This document shows, piece by piece, positions 23,412-35,325 of a DNA stretch of 64,000 bases. The translations under genes and the position numbers were made by a program. The DNA is from Coniochaeta sp. PMI_546 (Eukaryota > Ascomycota > Sordariomycetes > Coniochaetales > Coniochaetaceae). The notes under the pieces were generated by a model. It was given only the letters and a program-made list of their open reading frames with translations. It searched no databases and was not told where the DNA came from. The stretch spans positions 1,805,362 to 1,869,361 of the forward strand of contig MU271148.1 of NCBI GenBank assembly GCA_021432605.1, given 5' to 3'. Within the stretch, counting starts at the first letter, position 1; the number at the start of each line of letters is the position of its first letter.

Positions 23412-24364
23412 ATGTCTGAAAAGCAAGCCACAGAGATGGCGTCGACCGAGGTCAAGGACAAGCAGGACGTCTTGTCCCAGGAGCCGCCCAACAAGCGTGC
23501 TTGCCTTGACGCTCAGACGTCCTCCAATGAAGACGCCGTGCCCGGATGGTCCATCATTGATCATTCCACTGAGCCCTCGTCAATGGCCCAAGGTACGACA
23601 ATGGCCCAAGGTACGACGTGGTCTTCGTAGTCGCTCCAACAAAATACTGACCTTGCTGGTATAACAGGTGGCACTAGCCAGGCAAAGCCCATTCTCGGTA
23701 ATCTTCCGAAAGGATTTGCTTTCTTCCCAACCTTTTGCGCCTTGCAAGCACTTGCTTCTTCCCACCTCCTCTACTATTCCATCACCTTGCGTCCTTTCAC
23801 ACCTTTTAATCTTTGGTGATCCTGTTTTCTTTCTTTCGCGACGTCTGCTCACCCATATCATCCTTCTTCACGTCCTGTGGATGGCTTCTGCCATTCTTCT
23901 CCCCTACCCCGAGTCCCGGTGTCACTGAACCTCAAAGACAATCAATCAACTTGACGGCAGTGAAAAAGAGATGCTAACAATGAAAACAACCAGCTTTGGG
24001 TGTCAACGAGGTTTGGGTTTATCGTGGACTCGATGAAGAGGGAAATGGCACAGGAGACTGGGTGGCAGCTACCGATGAGGATGACAATGATGACTGGGTT
24101 GACGTGAAGATGGACATCACGGACTACCACCCTTCCAGCCAGTGGCAGATCGCCAAGTATGTCGAGGGCCGAGTGGAGGATACGTATGAGGTGACACCGA
24201 AGAATACGAAGCCGAAGCTGCGCAAGCGTAAGGGCAGAAAGATGAAGAACGGCTTGTGGTACAAGATGCCGATGCCGCGAAGGGTTCAGCAGTTCAAGGC
24301 GACGTTCCAGCAACTCCAGCGTTTCAACCCTGCAACTCTGGAGTATGTTGCCCAACTGATGTAG
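23412..24364 (+). CDS. Unrecognised fungal protein, 199 residues, three exons
   Basis: Model: 23412-23610, 23668-23697 and 23994-24364 (600 nt). It begins MSEKQATEMASTEVKDKQ; the junctions give MAQG-GTSQAKPIL-ALGVNEVWVYRGLDEEGNG. The N-terminal 65 residues are polar and probably disordered, with a basic NKRAC patch. The middle is acidic with tryptophans (GDWVAATDEDDNDDWVDV). The C-terminal 70 residues are very basic (KPKLRKRKGRKMKNG) and end in a predicted helix, QQFKATFQQLQRF. No domain recognised; the basic part suggests nucleic-acid or nuclear binding, which is only a guess. The first donor is duplicated 18 bp apart (GGTACGA twice), so a six-residue-shorter isoform is possible. The second intron is long (296 nt) and pyrimidine-rich, so a small missed exon or retained segment cannot be excluded. 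Confidence 0.6.
23581..23616 (+). repeat. 18-bp direct tandem duplication spanning a splice donor
   Basis: CAATGGCCCAAGGTACGA occurs twice, at 23581-23598 and 23599-23616. Each copy carries AAG|GTACGA, so either could serve as donor; the unit is 18 nt, and both choices keep frame with the next exon. Confidence 0.9.
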
Positions 24365-24691
24365 GGAAATATCCTCCTCATCCTTGTCGAAGAAATCTGC
24401 CGCTGACATGGGACACAGCTTTTTGGAGGTATGGGTTCGAGAGACCCAAGGCGACAACCCAGTCTAAGTGTGGCCTTGAGCATGGTCGTTGGATCGTGGA
24501 TCTCTTGAGACAACCTTGAAGGTAAGCATCTCCACCTCGCCTGTCTTTATCGATACGCCTCACGCACGGACCATCACCACTTTACACCAGATCGCGTCTC
24601 GTCGCGTCTCAAAATATCTCGAGAGAACTGCCAAAGCATTAACCATCTCCATTCTACCAGGAAGCCATCCACACCAACCTCAAAGACCAAG

Positions 24692-25881
24692 ATGGCTTTG
24701 ATTGTCGATAAGCACCGTCCGAGATCTCTTGACAGCCTCACATACCACACAGAGTTGTCAGAGAGATTACGATCTTTAGTATGTCATCACTGATTGCCTC
24801 AAGCTTCTCTGTATCCTCCATGCTAATTAATCTGGCGGCCCACAGGCACAAAGCGGTGATTTCCCACATCTCCTCGTTTACGGCCCCTCAGGCGCAGGCA
24901 AGAAGACCCGGATCGTCGCAACTTTGAAGGAGCTTTACGGACCAGGAGTAGAGAAAATCAAAATCGATGCCCGTGTTTTCCAAACCTCGAGTAACCGCAA
25001 GCTAGAATTCAACATCGTTGCCTCCGTCTATCACCTCGAGATCACCCCCTCAGATGTCGGGAACTATGACCGCGTAGTCGTTCAGGATTTGCTTAAGGAG
25101 GTAGCGCAGACACAGCAGGTCGATACGTCGGCCAAGCAGAAATTCAAGGTGGTAGTCATCAATGAGGCGGACCACCTCACTCGAGATGCCCAGGCGGCCC
25201 TGCGTCGGACGATGGAGAAATACTCCCCTAACCTGCGTTTGATATTACTTGCCAATTCGACTGCGAACATCATTGCCCCCATCCGGTCCCGAACGCTGCT
25301 GGTGCGCGTGGCGGCACCTACCCACGCGGAGATCTGTAATGTCCTAGAGGTGTCTGCTCAGAAGGAAGGCTGGCCGGTGGTCAAGGGTTTGCATCAGCGG
25401 ATAGCGGAGGAGAGCGGACGGAATCTTCGCAAAGCCCTGCTGATGTACGAGGCTGTACATGCACAGAAGTAAGCCTAACTTTTCCATTAGACTCGCCTGT
25501 CCCATCTACGGTAACTAACACACCACCCCCAGCGAGAAAGTCACAGATACAACGCCCATTCCCCCACCCGACTGGGAAGCGCTCATCGGCCAGATCGCGA
25601 AGGAGATAATGGAGGAGCACACCCCGGCACGCATCCTGCAGGTCCGATCGAAGCTCTACGACCTCCTGACGCACTGCATCCCGCCCACGACGATACTCAA
25701 GACGCTGACGTTCAAGCTCATCCCGCTCATCGACGATGCTCTGAAGGGCGATGTCATAAAGTGGTCTGCATTCTACGAGCATCGGATCAAGACTGGCACA
25801 AAGGTCATTTTCCACCTGGAGGCGTTTGTGGCCAAGTTTATGAGGATTTTCGAGATGTACCTCATGAGCATGGATATGTGA
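24692..25881 (+). CDS. RFC5: Replication factor C subunit 5-type clamp-loader subunit
   Basis: Three exons: 24692-24778, 24846-25468 and 25533-25881, giving 352 residues. It starts MALIVDKHRPRSLDSLTYHT, a typical RFC N-terminus. Walker A-type loop GPSGAGKKTR sits at residues 42-51; the double Lys is characteristic of this subunit (yeast Rfc5, human RFC3). The Walker B region reads VVVINEADHLTRDAQAALRR, with Asn-Glu in place of Asp-Glu, as in the yeast subunit, which is thought not to hydrolyse ATP. The RFC SRC box reads IRSRTLLVRV, with Thr for Cys. Junctions give LRSL-AQSGDF and HAQN-EKVTD. The C-terminal 120 residues form the helical collar domain. In the RFC pentamer it loads PCNA onto primer-template DNA in the nucleus; it also serves the Rad24, Ctf18 and Elg1 loaders. 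Confidence 0.95.
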
Positions 25882-28552
25882 CTGGGTGCTTTAGTAGAGG
25901 CAGGGGAAAACAAGCATGGCGTTATGTGCAAGGTTTGGCTTTGGCAGGATGTGCGGTGTTTCTGGTTGTTACTTTCGTGACCCTGCATGGAAGGTGGTAT
26001 ATGAGCTAGTGATCGGCGAGGGGTCTCTGTGAGTATATACCACTCTATGCAATGCCCCCTGGCTGAGGTAGTAATTCTCTAAACAACTATCTCGTACCCC
26101 TCGTTCATTTTGTTGCTACAGAAAACGTTGCTCATTTCATGTACGTCGCGTCGCATTACCTACCCTGCAGGGTCTGACTGGTGCAGTCATGGATCCGGAA
26201 GCACATGGCAACGAGCCGAAATCCAAACCCTAACCGGGGACAGGTAATATGGGTTACAGCGGTGGATATTGGGGGTTGCAGCTGTTGGTTGATCGCATTA
26301 CAAGCTCGGTCAAATTGGACGCGTACGGCCGCGGTAACGGTAGCAACTGAGAAAGGCCGGAAAAGTAAGCTAGCATAAGGTAGCCGGCCTGGTATCCTTA
26401 ACCGCGCAGTAGATCCCGTAGTCCGGCCACGAGGCGCGAGCCCCCGGGAACTCGGGGGACAAAACGTATGTTCGGGAAGGATAGGAAACATATGGGGGAA
26501 AGGAAGTTGAACGCTGAGTAGATAAAAGCTTGGAAGCTGATGTTTCTCGGCACCCGAGGTCCATCCAGCTCCAGTCCGGTAGTCAGAGCCCGGATGAGCT
26601 ACCGCACTAAGAGTCTTAGTTGCTTGCTTCGTCGCGCGATGATGGGGGGTGCCGTACTACACTACACCTACGCAGTACCGCAGGTAACTATTTGGCACTT
26701 CGTTCCGCAGATCTCCTCCAAAAACGCCGATCGACTCAGGAGTTCAATGGCATATGCTGCCCGCTGAAATGGTAAGCCGTTGGCGCCTTGTCCGGGTTTG
26801 AGAGAGAAAAGTAATGACCTGCATTGAGAGGCGAAGAGAACAATGCCTGTCCAGGACCGGATGCGACCCCGCGTTCAGGTACCGGTACATGATGGGGCGA
26901 GACATGATGTATCGCAAGTACCCGGAATGCCACAGATGGCGGGAACGCTGTCATGACAGGCTTCAGAGCCAATAAACCACCGTTGCGATGCACCGACTAG
27001 CTCTAGTGATGGGCTGACCGTCACGAGCCCACGAGACATCCAGACGTCTAAGACGTTGGAGGCTGATTGACAGCTGATGAATGGCTCAAAGCGGTTGCTT
27101 GATCGTCTTTTCCCCGCATTGGCTTCCATCACCGTTCTCGGCTTTAGCTGGGGCATCCAATCCTCCAGCTCACTGGTTACCCCTCCACAACGTTCCATCC
27201 TTTCCCTTGGTCCCCGATGCCGTCACACTTTGAGGTCCGGAACTGCGGGAGCGGAGGGAAAGCTCTGTCATCCTCCCAGCGGGTCTACTTTGGGAGACTG
27301 TAGAGGATGACAAGCCCACAGATGCGCAGACGGTGTTGATGAGAAGACCCGACCCTCTGGGCACGAAATATCCCGGACAAAGCTCTTTTATATTCTCCCT
27401 ATTAGCCCTTGGCAGGAAACGAGCTGCATGCAGCTGTGTGGCTTGATACATCCGCGTTTTGCCAAAGAGCCGCTGATCTTCCGCTGATATTGGCCAAGCT
27501 GCCCATTGCGAGGTTCCTCCTCCCTTGGCGAGTCAGAATCACCCTACAATTCGAAGTACTTCGAGTCACACGCCTTTGCCTTAGCATTGACAAGTCTGAT
27601 ACACGTGCAGTTGCACATAAAGGACGGCGTAAGCCTTCCTGCCTCAGCTTGTCAACAGGGAGCGAAGACTCACGGTGCCTCTTGTGTGGCCTTGGCCGAC
27701 GTTGTCCAAGATGCGACCATACCACGTGGATTAGAGTAACTGTAGCCCTCAAACCCACCAGTGCGAATACAGACTGGACAATCCACGGGTGTCTCACAGG
27801 GCTTTCTAGGCAGGAAGCCAGGGTAGAGCTGGTAGAGCACGAATTCTCGGCTGGGTTTGGCGTGCGACAGGTCACAGGTCATATCTTGAGTCTCCATATT
27901 GCATCTCACCAGCACCAGTACATCAGGCGCTAGGCAGGGTAGTCTACTTCTGTGCTTCTTTGCTGGAAAAAGGGGACAGGGACAGGAGAGTCGGGCGGAC
28001 GGAATGAATCCCAAACATTGTTGGTGAGATGGAGTAAGGTATTGGAGACGAAATGTACCTGTACCATCGGCCCGGTGGATCGACCATACCCAAGGTTTCT
28101 GATTGGGTGTCGCGAGTCGGTACATGGACCTGGGCAAATGTCACAAAGTCCCCAGTCCCATCCAGACTATCCACATATCCCCCATGGATCATGGTAGGGG
28201 ACACTATGGAAAGCTTCCATTTCACTTATTAACTCACCCTCCGCCCCAACAATACCCTAGCTTCTCCTACTCTTCTGGTCGCAACTTTTCAAGTAACCTC
28301 TTCCTCTCCTCTCCGACTGCAACCTCTCAGAGCGCGTTCACAGCTTCAGGCCTTGCATCCACGTCGTCCTCCTGACTGCAGATCGTAACCCCCGAGAGCC
28401 TCCAGAGCGCGCGGGAGTGAGGTCCGTCTTCGCAGCCAACAGTTCTGCACTAGCTGCTCGGCTCCAGCATCGATTTTGTGCGGACAAGCGGCTCCGCCTC
28501 TGCAACCCAACAGCTTCAACTCCTTTTCTCTGCCCCGCGCAAGCCAGACGAA
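25882..28552. other. Gene-free 2.7-kb stretch upstream of acetyl-CoA synthetase
   Basis: Several frames stay open for up to 174 codons on both strands, but their products are Arg/Ser/Cys-rich with no recognisable domain and no supporting splice pattern. I found no tRNA, repeat array or transposon remnant. The final 300 bases look like leader sequence. It may hold a long promoter, a noncoding RNA or a decayed gene; nothing visible decides between these. Confidence 0.45.
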
Positions 28553-31004
28553 ATGGCCGACCAAGCTCCCAATCAGCCGCCTAAGCAGCCCGTGGTGGCT
28601 GAGGCGCACGAGGTGGACACTTACCGTAAGCTAGAAGCCCTCAAATTGCAGCATTGGAGGACCAGGGTGTACTGACAAGTGCTTGTGCTTTAGACCCTCC
28701 GCAAAAGATGCTCGAGAGTAAGTCATGACCCGGAGACCAAATCCGACAAAACACAGTCGGAAAAGCTAGCCCTGCTGCGCGTTGTGCACCCCTCAATCGC
28801 CAAGACCCGTCATGCGATACAGTGATTGTCGGGCGTGCGGGGCAGCGTTGGAAGGACGAACGGAAAGCCAAGCTAACTCGATGCGACAGAGCATCCCAGC
28901 AAGCCTCATCTGAGCAGTAAGATACCCCTGCCCCTCTCCCCCAGAACGCCACTTCCGGCACGCTAAAACTGTCCGGGTTCGCTGACCAACCACCATTGCA
29001 GGTCTTGAGCACTATCAGCAGATGTACAAGGAGTCCATCACAGAGCCAGACAAGTTTTGGGGCAACCTCGCGCACGAGTTGCTCAGCTGGTCCAAGGACT
29101 TCCAGACTGTCCACAGCGGCAGTCTCCTCAACGGCGATAATGCCTGGTTCCTCGAAGGCGAGCTCAACGCCTCCTTCAACTGCGTCGATCGCCACGCGAT
29201 CAAGGACCCCAACAAGGTCGCCATCATCTACGAGGCTGACGAGCCCGATGCGGGCCGCACCGTGACCTACGGTGAGCTGCTGCGCGAGGTCTGCAAGACG
29301 GCGCATGTTCTCAAGCAGATGGGCGTCCGCAAGGGCGATACCGTTGCCATCTATCTGCCCATGATTCCCGAGGCGCTCGTTGCCTTCCTCGCGTGCGCGA
29401 GAATTGGAGCCGTACACTCCGTCGTTTTTGCCGGATTCTCGTCTGATTCTCTACGTGACCGTGTGATCGATGCCGAGTCCAAGGTCGTCATCACCACAGA
29501 TGAGGGCAAGCGCGGTGGAAAGCTGATCGGTACCAAGAAGATCGTCGATGATGCGCTCAAGCAGTGCCCTGACGTTAAGCATGTGCTCGTCTACAAGCGC
29601 ACCGGAGCCGACGTGCCTTGGACCAAGGGTCGCGACTGGTGGTGGCACGAGGAGGTCGAGAAGTGGCCTTCGTACATTCCCCCCGAGCCCATGAACTCGG
29701 AGGACCCCCTCTTCCTTCTCTACACCTCCGGCTCGACAGGCAAGCCCAAGGGTGTCATGCACACCACTGGCGGATACCTTGTCGGGGCCGCCGCGACCGG
29801 CAAGTATGTCTTCGATATCCACGACGGAGACAGGTACTTCTGCGGTGGAGACGTCGGCTGGATCACGGGCCACACCTACGTAGTCTACGCACCGCTCCTC
29901 CTCGGTGTTTCGACGGTTGTCTTTGAGGGCACTCCCGCGTACCCCAACTTCTCGAGATACTGGGATATCATCGAGAAGCACAAGATCACTCAGTTCTACG
30001 TCGCTCCCACGGCACTGCGGCTGCTCAAGCGTGCTGGTGACCACTATGTAAAACACGACATGAAACAACTCAGGGTTCTGGGATCAGTCGGTGAGCCTAT
30101 CGCTGCTGAGGTCTGGAAGTGGTACTTTGAGGTTGTCGGAAAGGAGGAGGCACAGATTGTCGACGTGAGTGGCATCATCCGAACGATTACAGTGGACATT
30201 CAACCGCTAACTTTTCATAGACATACTGGCAAACCGAGACTGGCTCCAACGTCATCACACCTCTTGCTGGCGTAACACCCACCAAGCCCGGCAGTGCCTC
30301 GCTTCCGTTCTTCGGAATTGAGCCTGCCATTATCGATCCCGTCTCCGGCGAGGAGATCCACGGCAACGATGTCGAGGGTGTCCTCGCCTTCAAGCAGGCA
30401 TGGCCTAGCATGGCGCGCACAGTCTGGGGTGCCCACAAGCGCTACATGGACACTTACCTGAACGTCTACAAGGGCTACTACGTAAGTTGACACACGATCT
30501 CGAACGCGTTCTCGCAAGTCTAACAGCCACTAGTTCACCGGAGACGGTGCCGGCCGTGACCACGAGGGCTTCTACTGGATCCGCGGCCGCGTCGACGACG
30601 TCGTCAACGTCAGCGGCCACCGCCTGTCCACAGCCGAGATCGAAGCCGCCCTGATCGAGCACCACGCTATCGCCGAGGCCGCCGTCGTGGGTGTGGCCGA
30701 CGAGCTCACCGGCCAGGCTGTCAATGCCTTCGTCTCCATAAAAGACGGCAACGACGCCTCCGACTCGCTCCGGAAGGAGTTCATCCTCCAGGTGCGCAAG
30801 AGCATCGGCCCCTTCGCGGCGCCAAAGGCCGTGTACATCGTGCCCGATCTTCCCAAGACGAGGAGCGGCAAGATCATGCGCCGTATCCTGCGCAAGATCC
30901 TGGCGGGCGAGGAGGACCAGCTTGGCGATACTAGCACGCTTTCTGACCCGAGTGTGGTTGAGAAGATTATTCAGGTTGTTCATGACGCAAAGCCGAAGAA
31001 ATAA
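28553..31004 (+). CDS. ACS1: Acetyl-CoA synthetase (acetate-CoA ligase, AMP-forming)
   Basis: Six exons: 28553-28625, 28694-28717, 28890-28916 (a 27-nt micro-exon), 29002-30164, 30221-30481 and 30534-31004, giving 2,019 nt or 672 residues, the usual length. It converts acetate, ATP and CoA to acetyl-CoA, AMP and pyrophosphate (facA/acu-5 of other moulds). Seen: the AMP-binding loop [11 protein letters not shown] (about residues 282-292), [14 protein letters not shown], the adenylate motif [11 protein letters not shown] across the fourth intron, [18 protein letters not shown], and the C-terminal [10 protein letters not shown], whose Lys629 is the conserved catalytic, acetylation-sensitive lysine. 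The micro-exon adds KHPSKPHLS, restoring an N-terminal segment found in related enzymes. No peroxisomal SKL end (it ends KPKK), so cytosol/nucleus is likely. Many fungi regulate it by acetate and repress it by glucose; I did not identify such sites. Confidence 0.96.
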
Positions 31005-32742
31005 GTGTTGCGTTGCTCGATTAGCTGAGGAAGGAATTGATACCAAGGCGCGAGAGTGTGGTTGTGTGTGCGCGAAGAGTTGGCTACTGTTAGCTGTGTT
31101 GTCCTTGCTACTGGTTGCTATGGATGGGTGGGTGTGGTGTGGTAGCTTTTCTTACTCTTTGAGACGAAGCTCATGTGATATAGGACGATTTACTTCAAAA
31201 GGCAAAGCGCACATTTTCCCATGATGACGATGATGATGCCAAGGATGAAGACTTGCCGTACTATGCGTCGAGCATCCCTTGGCGGAGTGAGGGGCAGACA
31301 AAGGATGGGATTGAGGCGTCGTCATCATAACCACAGGATACTGCAGGTATAGTTCGGTTCGACTGCCCGTCTCCTACACGTGTGTAAGAGCAAACATTTG
31401 AGTTACCTGGCTCTGTAGACTTGGAGTCTCGTTCTAGAACTTCGTAGTGACCATTCAGAACGCACTCCAACAGATCTTCACCGACGCCAAGACACACAGA
31501 GTGCTGAGCCACCATCAACACACGCAATGCGCGATCCACATACATAGTAGCTAAGGTACCCATACAATTAGAAATCAACATTGTACTCTCTTATGGGACC
31601 CTGAGTTACTGATATCGGACGAACAAAACCGATACCAGAATCTCGAGGGGACCCAAGTAAGCTTACTTTTGGCCGGTGGGCCTGTTCTGAAGGTGGCAGT
31701 CGAGACAGGTGGACCGTGAGAGAAGCAATGAACAGACACTGTGTAAGTTTTGGCGGGGTAACGAACACGCAGAGAGAGGCCCCTCGTCCCTTCTGCAACA
31801 CGCCCAGTGATACGGTACGTGCCCTGAGTACATAAATAGAATGCAAGGTTTATCCTGACGCAGTGGCAATTGCAAAGCATCCAGGGCTCCCTCGAGGAAT
31901 GGGTTCTTTGCGTTGGCAGCGCTGTGTTGTTCGGCAGCTTTCCGCTCTAGATGACGGGGACAGGTACAGTACCAGTAGACATGAGATCAGCGTTCTACCA
32001 GGCTGAAAGAACAGGCTTAAAAGAAATGGAAAAAGTGGTAGAGATTGTGGATTGACGGATATCGTGGGTTTCTCGTGGGTTTCTTCATCTGTCGACCGCC
32101 GTCTGTGTTGAAACAGTCAGCTATCAGCTGAAACGAGGGACAAGGGGAGGGTGGGCGAAGGTGAGAGTTGACAGCGGTGCTGAATGTGGCGGTCTTGATC
32201 GGGGGTACTTAGCATTCGTATGGCAGAAACACCACGCCAGAAGTATCATGGAGTAATCCTCTCGGCCGAGCACTCGGCGGTTGCTCTCTTGTTCGCACGG
32301 TGGACGCTTCTTGGAGGGACCTCTTGGCTTTGTTTAGACCTTTCGCCCAGGCTTAGGAGCACACGGCAACCTCTGTGCCGGCCACGCTGCGGACCGCGCG
32401 AATGCTGATGTTAGTGCCACCATAGTCATCCCAAGTCCTCCTTAGCGGCGGTAGTGATCCTACATGTTTGGTGGCTTACTGGGACTTGCGCTTGCACTGC
32501 CATCCGATTTCTTTGAACCAACGTCGCTCGCTTCTATTTACCTTCCCGGTTTCTCCTGCCTTTTCTCCCTGTTTACCAAGCAAACGATAGTCGTGAGTTT
32601 GTGTTTGTTTCATACATTCGGAGTCTTTCGGCGGTGGACAATCAGGCTGAACCTATCGAGCGATTGCGGCGCAGGTTATTCGAGACAATCATTCCTCGCC
32701 CATGGACGACTGCGAAACGCTGCGGTAGCGCTTGATTGAACT
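31005..32742. other. Intergenic: acetyl-CoA synthetase 3' region and promoter of the ADAM-like gene
   Basis: About 1.7 kb. Short frames only, none recognisable. The part from about 32460 to 32740 is pyrimidine-rich and probably leader; it contains a nine-codon upstream frame (ATG 32702, stop TAG 32726-32728) ending 14 nt before the ADAM start. Confidence 0.5.
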
Positions 32743-35325
32743 ATGTACATTTCGAGGGCCTTCGTGGCCGCTCTTGCTGCTGGCGTTGGTTTCCTTCAAT
32801 ATGCGACAGGTATGTTTGCACAGGTCACTCTCGCCGACGACCGTTTGCATATCGAGAGCAGAACACGATGTTCTTCAAATGGCACATGAACCGAGATCAT
32901 GGTGGGATCGTGGCACCTAGTCTGGGGACTACCGCCATTCTAGTGATACCCATGTAACTAATCACCCTTTGGCTCAGCTCACTCAACGGAACGCAACCAC
33001 CTCTCCTACATAAGTCGCATAGAAGATGCCGTCATTCACACACCCTCACACCGTGTGCACGCCCACTCAACCTTTGAACTCAGCTTTCGCCTCCACGACG
33101 GCCGGCAGAAGGTAAGGCTGACGCTCAGCCCTAACCATGACATCCTGAGCGAGGATGCCGTGGTAAATCTCATAGGACCCGACGGGACAGTCCAATCTGT
33201 CGAACAGATAGACCGGTCCGAGCATAGGATATTCAAGGGCGATGCGTTTGTGAAGCGACCGGGTCACTCGGAATGGACAAACGTCGGCTGGGCCAGAATA
33301 GCGGTGCATCGCGACGGAGAGGTTCCGGTGTTCGAGGGTGCTTTTAGGGTGGACGGGGATCACCACCACATCCAGACGGGTGAGCACTACCGACATACGG
33401 GTATAATAGGCGACCCGGAGGTGGAGGAGGATCGGTCGGACGAGTATATGGTTGTTTGGCGGGATTCCGATATTGTGGGGAACGGAGGATCCGGCCACGA
33501 TCACGACGAACTAAAGCGCGACTTGTCGGGGACAGAGTCTTGCACGTCAGACTCGCTGTTATTCAACAGAGACGTTGAGCATCCCGTATACCGCGGACTG
33601 GACGAGAGAGACGCTGAGGCCGAGAACAGTTTCTGGTCGATGAACCCAAGAGCGCTATTTGGACGACAGATTGACGGGACGACTAGTGGAAATGGTGCTG
33701 GTGTCAACCTGGCCTCGACGATAGGATCTACGGCCGGCTGCCCGACCACCAGGAAGGTTGCTCTTATCGGTATTGCCACTGATTGCACATACACGGCCAA
33801 ATTCAACTCGACGTCCGCCATCAGGTCCCATATCATCTCGACAATCAATTCCGCCTCGCAGCTGTATGAGAGCACCTTCAACATCTCCCTTGGCATCCAG
33901 AACCTAACCATTAGTAATGAGACCTGTCCGTCGACGCCGGCTCCCAACACACCCTGGAACATTGGTTGCAGCGGCAGCACCACCATCACGGATCGCCTGA
34001 ATCTTTTCTCAAAGTGGCGTGGCCAGTTCAACGACACAAACGCCTACTGGACCCTCCTCAGCACCTGCGGCACAGACTCCGCCGTCGGCCTGGCCTGGCT
34101 GGGCCAAGTATGTGTGCAAGGTTCGCAGGAGTCTTCGGCCAACAACCAGAACGAGACCATAGCCGCAGCCAACGTCGTCGTCTGGACCAGCACAGAATGG
34201 CAGGTCATCGCCCACGAGACGGGCCACACCTTTGGCGCAGTCCACGACTGCACGTCCCAGACCTGCTCGGACGGCACCGTGACCAAGCAGCAGTGCTGTC
34301 CCCTCTCCCAGTCAAGCTGCAACGCCAACGCCGCCTTCATAATGAACCCCTCCACGGGAGGGGGCATCACGCAGTTCTCCCCCTGCAGCGTGGGCAACAT
34401 CTGTTCGGCCATCGGGCGCAACAGCGTCAAGTCCAACTGCCTGACCAACAACCGCGACGTGAGCACCATCGCCGAGTCGCAGTGCGGCAACGGCATCGTG
34501 GAGCAAGGCGAGGACTGCGACTGCGGCGGCACGCAGGGCTGCGGGACCAACCCTTGCTGCAACCCGACGACCTGCAAATTCACCACCAACGCCGTCTGCG
34601 ATCCGGCCAACGAGGAGTGCTGCACCTCCTCCTGCAGGTTCGCGAGCAACGGCACCGTGTGCCGCGCCAGCACCGGCGTGTGCGATCCGCAAGAGACGTG
34701 CACGGGCGCCTCCCCAAACTGTCCGGCCGACGTCACCGCCCCCGACGGGACGGGCTGCGGTGCTTCCGGCGCGGGCCTGGCCTGTGCCTCCGGCCAGTGC
34801 ACATCTCGCGACCTGCAATGCAAGACCCTGATGGGCAGCATATCCTCCGGCAACGACACCCACTCCTGCAACTCCCAGGGCTGCCAGCTGTCCTGCGCGT
34901 CCCCGGAGTTCGGGCCGAACATGTGCTTCACCATGCAGCAGAACTTCCTCGACGGGACGAGCTGCCAGGGCGGGGGCAAGTGCTCCAACGGTGCCTGCCA
35001 GGGCGCCAGCGTCGGCAACGAGATATCGAGCTGGATCAACGACAACAAACCCATCTTCATCCCCGTGGTGTCGGCGGTCGGAGGGATAATTGTCCTGGCC
35101 ATACTGGCGTGCTGCATCAATGCCTGCCGGAAGAGGAGAAGGGCGAGGCGGGCGCCGAAGCCGCCTCCTCCCGGGTGGAATATGTACGGTGGCCCGCCGG
35201 GGATGCCGATGAGGCCCGGATGGCAGGCTAGTAGGGGGATGCAGGGGCCTGTCTATGGTACGATACCTCCGGGGCAGATGGGGATGCCACACCCTCAAAG
35301 GACTTTTAGTGCGAGGTATGCGTGA
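32743..35325 (+). CDS. ADAM-type membrane metalloprotease with disintegrin-like domain
   Basis: Two exons: 32743-32809 and 32978-35325, giving 804 residues. Exon 1 encodes MYISRAFVAALAAGVGFLQY, a signal peptide, and joins as ATA-HSTERNHLSYISRIEDAV. Order of parts: propeptide-like N-terminal region (to about 230) without an obvious cysteine switch; metalloprotease domain with zinc motif HETGHTFGAVHDC (zinc ligands His435, His439 and His445, catalytic Glu436); Met-turn candidate FIMNPSTGG; Cys-rich disintegrin-like domain beginning CGNGIVEQGEDCDCGG; further Cys-rich region; transmembrane helix around residues 713-736 (PVVSAVGGIIVLAILACCIN) with a basic stop-transfer NACRKRRR; and a short Pro/Gly/Met-rich cytoplasmic tail. 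This matches fungal ADAM proteins (ADM-A/ADM-B of Aspergillus), type I surface proteases whose substrates are poorly known. All key zinc ligands are present, so activity is expected. Confidence 0.93.

Noticed and set aside
24425-24455. Hairpin TGGGTTCGAGAGACCCA, tRNA-like at first sight
   Set aside because: A simple five-bp stem with a seven-base loop; no other cloverleaf parts are present.
27409-27933. 174-codon plus-strand frame in the gap before acetyl-CoA synthetase
   Set aside because: No domain, signal peptide or splice continuation, Arg/Cys-rich random composition, and an equally long frame opposes it on the other strand.
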